A DNA stretch of 64,000 nt, taken from NCBI GenBank assembly GCA_964432885.1, contig CAYSPG010000005.1, forward strand, positions 144,219 through 208,218. The letters run 5' to 3'. This stretch comes from CAYSPG01 sp964432885 (GTDB taxonomy: Bacteria > Bacteroidota > Bacteroidia > AKYH767-A > OLB10). The notes beneath the pieces are model-generated. The model did not search any database. It was not told where the DNA came from and saw only the letters and a list, made by a program, of their open reading frames with translations. Positions 63,324-64,000 of the stretch are shown here, one piece after another. The stretch's first letter is position 1, and each line of letters opens with the position of its first letter. The translations under genes were made by a program, and so were the position numbers.

Positions 63324-63561
63324 GATTTAAAATAAATAATAAAACACTGCTGCTTTTCTAAAAATATTTTGTTGTTAATCCACTTGCCTCTTTTCTCTTT
63401 ATTAATTTTTTTTACAATGAGGCAAGAGAAAAGAGAAAGCCGGATAAATATTTTTTTTATCCGACAAAAATGGTATTTAAAATAACATGACAATTCTCGT
63501 GAAGAAAAGTTTAACCATTTTTAATATTGACACCAAGGGTTAAAAAAGTGTTATTAAGTTT
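63324..63561. other. Intergenic stretch before MITE copy C
   Basis: No gene. CTCTTTTCTCTT (63388-63399) and AAGAGAAAAGAG (63424-63435) form a 12-bp inverted repeat of unknown role, possibly a weak hairpin. The last 9 bases (63553-63561) are the left flank repeat of MITE copy C. Confidence 0.4.
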
Positions 63562-63769
63562 CATTGTAGTCCGATTAAAACAAAATAGATTCCTCATTTC
63601 ATTCGGAATGACAATTAATTTAGAGAGAATTGCGAGAAGGTGGGGCTTGCTTTTGCGCGTCGCGCAAAAGCAAGCCCCACCTTCTCCTTAAAAAGAATTT
63701 TACACTGTCATTCCGAATGAAATGAGGAATCTCAACATCATAATACCAGATTTTAATCGGACAACAGTT
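63562..63769. mobile_element. Palindromic MITE-like element, copy C
   Basis: 208 bp with left end CATTGTAGTCCGATTAAAA and right end TTTTAATCGGACAACAGTT. Flanked by ATTAAGTTT on both sides (63553-63561 and 63770-63778), an exact 9-bp direct repeat. Inner arms GATTCCTCATTTCATTCGG and its inverse pair; the core at about 63634-63686 is a perfect palindrome with GAGAAGGTGGGGCTTGCTTT. It stands about 70 bases before the SprB-like gene's ATG. Confidence 0.85.
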
Positions 63770-63846
63770 ATTAAGTTTAATAATTATCTTTTGCTTATTC
63801 AAAAAATTCTGCTTTATTTTACATCAACAACTAAAAAACATGTAAC

Positions 63847-64000
63847 ATGAAAAAACAAGCCCTTCTATCCCCCCCCCCCCCGCAAAAAGCGCAATTATAA
63901 CTTTTTTTGCACTGGTATTTTTTAATTTGCCTGCGCCAATGGCTAATGCACAAACCCTAACCCTAACACCCAGCAACTACAATGGCAATAACATAAGCTG
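63847..64000 (+). CDS. Probable SprB-repeat secreted protein, 5' end, out of frame over a 13-C tract
   Basis: Partial gene running off the window. The ATG at 63847 is followed by MKKQALLS, then a run of 13 C (63869-63881). As written the frame stops at 63898-63900 after 17 residues. With one more C or two fewer the frame continues as AKSAIITFFALVFFNLPAPMANAQ, a signal peptide, then TLTLTPSNYNGNNIS, which resembles SprB adhesin repeats. A TTTG/TATTTTAC promoter-like pair is seen at 63790-63822 with 21 bp between. This is either a phase-variable gene captured in the off state or an assembly error in the C run. Confidence 0.6.

Overview
The window is AT-rich chromosomal DNA from a member of the Bacteroidota, probably a free-living Chitinophagia- or Sphingobacteriia-like lineage. 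The support is: about nine secreted proteins ending in a type IX secretion (T9SS) C-terminal sorting domain; two TonB-linked or barrel outer-membrane proteins; two RpoD-type sigma factors of about 287 residues without region 1.1; and many promoters with the Bacteroidota -7 element TAnnTTTG. I found no tRNA, rRNA, CRISPR array or transposase gene.

Layout. 0-2.5 kb: membrane protein, winged-helix regulator and DUF4153 protein in one plus-strand operon. 8.0-2.5 kb (minus): a long operon with a TPR protein, phosphosulfolactate synthase (ComA), rhodanese, DedA, shikimate dehydrogenase (AroE), a DUF6580-like membrane protein and a metallo-beta-lactamase-fold hydrolase. 8.2-9.8 kb: DUF47 protein plus PiT phosphate transporter. 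9.8-18.9 kb: small secreted proteins, a coiled-coil protein, a YkgJ cysteine-cluster protein, a decayed dipeptidyl-peptidase IV remnant, a T9SS protein, the intact dipeptidyl-peptidase IV and an FKBP isomerase. 19-25.9 kb: a large propeller-type histidine kinase, its NarL-type response regulator and four secreted or lipid-anchored proteins that may be its targets. 25.9-36 kb: T9SS protein, acetyl-CoA synthetase, lipid kinase, histone-H1-like protein, LEA-2 lipoprotein, a second RpoD-like sigma factor, a beta-lactamase-fold hydrolase and a response regulator with a degenerate receiver. 36-48.5 kb: TonB receptor, T9SS proteins (one with 333-bp tandem repeats, two forming a tandem paralogous pair), a YtxH/holin operon and an M49 peptidase. 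49-57 kb: metK, a 1129-residue BNR-repeat T9SS protein, principal sigma factor RpoD and a small membrane protein. 57-64 kb: esterase-like T9SS protein, OsmC, guanine deaminase, an outer-membrane barrel protein and, at the right edge, the start of a probable SprB-repeat protein.

The most notable non-genic signal is a family of three palindromic elements (50264-50472, 56880-57059, 63562-63769) with terminal inverted repeats close to CACTGTTGTCCGATTAAA. Each is flanked by a 9-bp direct repeat (two exact, one 8/9), as expected of MITE-type transposition. The third copy sits just upstream of the SprB-like gene, whose signal-peptide region holds a 13-C tract that puts the reading frame out of register, a candidate phase-variation switch. 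Other points of interest are the dipeptidyl-peptidase IV remnant, the pseudo-receiver regulator, an esterase lacking its catalytic serine, and a palindromic motif shared by the promoters of the response regulator and the next gene.

All functions are inferred by reading translations and motifs; no database search was run.
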